Positions 62,345 through 64,000 of a DNA stretch of 64,000 bases are shown here, piece after piece (within the stretch, counting starts at the first letter, position 1; every line of letters starts with the position of its first letter). Location of the stretch: positions 1 through 64,000 of the forward strand of contig JAGCVS010000016.1 in NCBI GenBank assembly GCA_017962235.1, in the 5' to 3' direction. This DNA comes from Bacteroidales bacterium. GTDB lineage: Bacteria > Bacteroidota > Bacteroidia > Bacteroidales > UBA932. Under the pieces are notes generated by a model that was not told the DNA's origin, did not search any database, and saw only the letters and a program-made list of their open reading frames with translations. The translations under genes and the position numbers were made by a program.

Positions 62345-63439
62345 GTGAGATTATCCTTCATTACCCCTCTGCTGATGGCTGCCATTGCAGCAGCCACAGT
62401 TTCGTGCGCGATGAAAATCGACACCCCTGAAACAGTCAATCAGGACCCGTCCAAAAAGCAGGTCACATTCCCCGTAAACGTCACCCGCGACGGCCAGGCC
62501 ATCCCCACCGGCGCCATCACCAAGGGCGGCAACGGCGACAATGCTGTCACCGATGCCGACATGATAGCCACCATGAACAAGGATATCCCCTTTGGCATCG
62601 TGGGTATCGACCTGGAATCAAAAGAGCTGATTCTGGACAACGAAGCCGTGTACACCAACGGCGGCCAGTACAAGGGATTCTTTGATGCCGGGTTGTGGTA
62701 TCTCCCCTTCACCATCACCCTGAGCGCATACTACCCCTATGTGAACAATGTGGTTTACGGCGAGGAACTGGACACTTACAGCATTCCCTTCACCTCTGCC
62801 GAGACGGATGCCGGTCCGCTGATTTCCAAGACTGTGCAGTGCGCGGTGAGCGAGATGAACATGGTGCCGCTGGAGTTCCGCCACATCACCAACGATATCG
62901 GCTTCAAGATCTGCGACGTAACCACCGACCCCAACCTGCAGGGGCTCATCCACCTGCGCAAGGTTACATCCACATATGTGGCATCCGCCGGTATCTTTGT
63001 AAATGACATCGAGCTGGGCAACGGCTACTGGCACCGCCGCGGTTATTATCGCGACGTGGTGGTGTTCGAGGGCGACGCTAAGGTGGGTGTCGGCATGGAG
63101 AACGAGCTGTTCATCGGTAAGGACAAGCTGGTGAGCCGTCTGGCGGAGAGCCACCGCTACTACGGCATCCCGGATGAAATCCAGATGGGCAAGCAGACCG
63201 TAGAAGTCCTGTACGATGTGGAATCCTTCACACTGAACGGATTCACCTACCCCGCCATCAAAGACCAGACCGCCCACTATATGCTGTACGGCGTACTGCC
63301 GGACAACATCTTTGTATACGGCAAGCAGTATACCTTCCACCTGGGATTGGACACCGGCAAACTCTATCCCGAGATTACCTTCGCCGCATCCGTGAGCGGA
63401 TGGGAGACTAAAATCTACGAGCAGAACGACGAGTTCTGA
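62345..63439 (+). CDS. Fimbrillin-like lipoprotein
   Basis: 364 residues from GTG 62345, the only start that keeps the signal peptide (MRLSFITPLLMAAIAAATVSC, Cys21). The layout is that of Bacteroidota fimbrillins: an N-terminal beta domain with KQVTFPVNVTRDGQAIPTGA and a TKG basic region, TLSAYYPYV, and LEFRHITNDIGFKI, which is the classic strand of the family. It could be a pilus subunit (Mfa/Fim type) or a free surface lipoprotein. No anchor or usher genes are in view. The TPR gene downstream overlaps its stop. Confidence 0.8.
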   Translation: MRLSFITPLLMAAIAAATVSCAMKIDTPETVNQDPSKKQVTFPVNVTRDGQAIPTGAITKGGNGDNAVTDADMIATMNKDIPFGIVGIDLESKELILDNEAVYTNGGQYKGFFDAGLWYLPFTITLSAYYPYVNNVVYGEELDTYSIPFTSAETDAGPLISKTVQCAVSEMNMVPLEFRHITNDIGFKICDVTTDPNLQGLIHLRKVTSTYVASAGIFVNDIELGNGYWHRRGYYRDVVVFEGDAKVGVGMENELFIGKDKLVSRLAESHRYYGIPDEIQMGKQTVEVLYDVESFTLNGFTYPAIKDQTAHYMLYGVLPDNIFVYGKQYTFHLGLDTGKLYPEITFAASVSGWETKIYEQNDEF

Positions 63440-64000
63440 TGCGGCCCATGTATAAGCTCCATCAGATTGTACTGGCAACAGTGCTGGGATTGTGCGCGGC
63501 ATTTCCCGCCATCGCAGAGAACAACCAGCCCGCCAACGAAACCAAGGACGTCAAAGACCAGCTTGTCTATTACGAGAGCGTGCTCAAGGACCTGCTGACC
63601 CGCCCGGTTACGGAAGACAACGACGCCCATGTGGAGACTGCGCGGGAGAACTTGAAGAATGCTGCCAGGGAGAAAGGGATGCCCTCATATTTCTACAATG
63701 CATATCAGCTCTCACAGGAATACTACACCCGCCGCGGCGAAAACTACCGCGCGATGCTGCTGATGCAGGAGATGCAGGAGGTGGCCACGGGAGAGAACGA
63801 CAGCTACGGCATATGGCTCAGCGCCCGCTTTCTGGCCGACATGTACATCAAGCAAAACGACTATGTGAGCGCCAAGCCCCACCTGGAGGAGGCCATCAAG
63901 GTGTATAATTCCTCCGATAACGAGGAGATTCTCAAACGGTCTGCCACCAGGATGTACTGCGACTATGCAGACACCTACCCCATAGCTTCAGACTCTGTGA
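63439..64000 (+). CDS. Secreted or membrane TPR-repeat protein, N-terminal part (runs off the window)
   Basis: 187 codons are visible from ATG 63439, whose A is the last base of the fimbrillin stop; ATG 63448 gives a better signal peptide (MYKLHQIVLATVLGLCAAFP). Repeated helix pairs typical of TPRs follow: YFYNAYQLSQEYYTRRGENY, LLMQEMQEVATGENDSYGIW and ARFLADMYIKQNDYVSAKPH. In Bacteroidota such N-termini often belong to TPR-containing sensor kinases or LuxR-type regulators, but the C-terminus lies outside the window, so this cannot be decided. Confidence 0.65.
   Translation, partial: MRPMYKLHQIVLATVLGLCAAFPAIAENNQPANETKDVKDQLVYYESVLKDLLTRPVTEDNDAHVETARENLKNAAREKGMPSYFYNAYQLSQEYYTRRGENYRAMLLMQEMQEVATGENDSYGIWLSARFLADMYIKQNDYVSAKPHLEEAIKVYNSSDNEEILKRSATRMYCDYADTYPIASDSV

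Overview
This window is a piece of a Bacteroidota chromosome, most likely a Bacteroidales gut-type commensal. The evidence is a SusC/SusD pair, a fimbrillin-type lipoprotein, a PnuC/TonB thiamine locus, N-terminal Cys lipoproteins with acidic residues behind the lipobox, mature proteins starting with Gln after signal peptidase I, and repeated TAnnTTTG (-7) promoter elements in place of the usual -10. Genus cannot be fixed from the sequence alone.

Layout. (1) 1-2121: the 5' end of rpsA and a corA-type Mg2+ transporter, both leftward, each with its own promoter. (2) 2132-7627: a leftward run of six tightly packed genes behind a TPP riboswitch: thiamine TonB receptor, PnuC-type (PnuT) transporter, MurK-like sugar kinase, degenerate MurQ-like SIS protein, recR and mntP. 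(3) 7653-9465: a divergent fucose-isomerase-like gene and a convergent nitroreductase. (4) 9477-23555: the most unusual region. Six paralogous secreted or lipid-anchored TIM-barrel proteins with an invariant Asp-Glu-Pro signature are interleaved with DUF4988-like coiled-coil lipoproteins, FISUMP-type lipoproteins and a glutaminyl cyclase, with no SusC/SusD inside the cluster. A terminator and promoter at 21878-21959 split off the last paralog. (5) 23569-45864: a polysaccharide utilisation locus read leftward from a LacI-type regulator: GH78, SusC, SusD, BACON/FISUMP surface lipoprotein, a strong terminator hairpin, two tandem GH5-like enzymes, GH2, a GH30/GH5-like enzyme, a GH39-like enzyme, a second GH2, a phosphodiesterase-like protein and gmhA. 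(6) 45938-53259: ROK kinase, MFS transporter and SGNH hydrolase rightward, a GH106-like protein leftward, then a class C beta-lactamase-fold hydrolase and a Gfo/Idh/MocA oxidoreductase. Two near-identical palindromes (45868-45883 and 50873-50888) tie these promoters to the LacI regulator. (7) 53269-64000: a palindromic repeat, PlsC-type acyltransferase, glutamate dehydrogenase, GH123-like protein, a ClpB lacking its N-domain, a stand-alone DEP-motif protein, a NUC1 endonuclease, a fimbrillin-like lipoprotein and the start of a TPR protein.

How it fits together. The LacI operon encodes surface capture (SusCD plus a FISUMP lipoprotein in the SGBP position) and a mixed set of retaining beta-mannosidase-like and alpha-rhamnosidase-like enzymes. 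The neighbouring kinase and MFS genes would take up and phosphorylate the released sugar. The adjacent DEP-protein array looks like a second surface glycan-processing module. It is the best candidate for something not yet described: several lipid-anchored barrels share the same short coiled-coil stalk as two non-enzymatic partners in the same transcription unit, and each has an Asp-Glu pair resembling the dyad of substrate-assisted hexosaminidases such as GH123. Function assignments for that array are inference. No tRNA, rRNA, CRISPR array, IS element or integrase was seen, and no gene-free stretch exceeds 300 bases.
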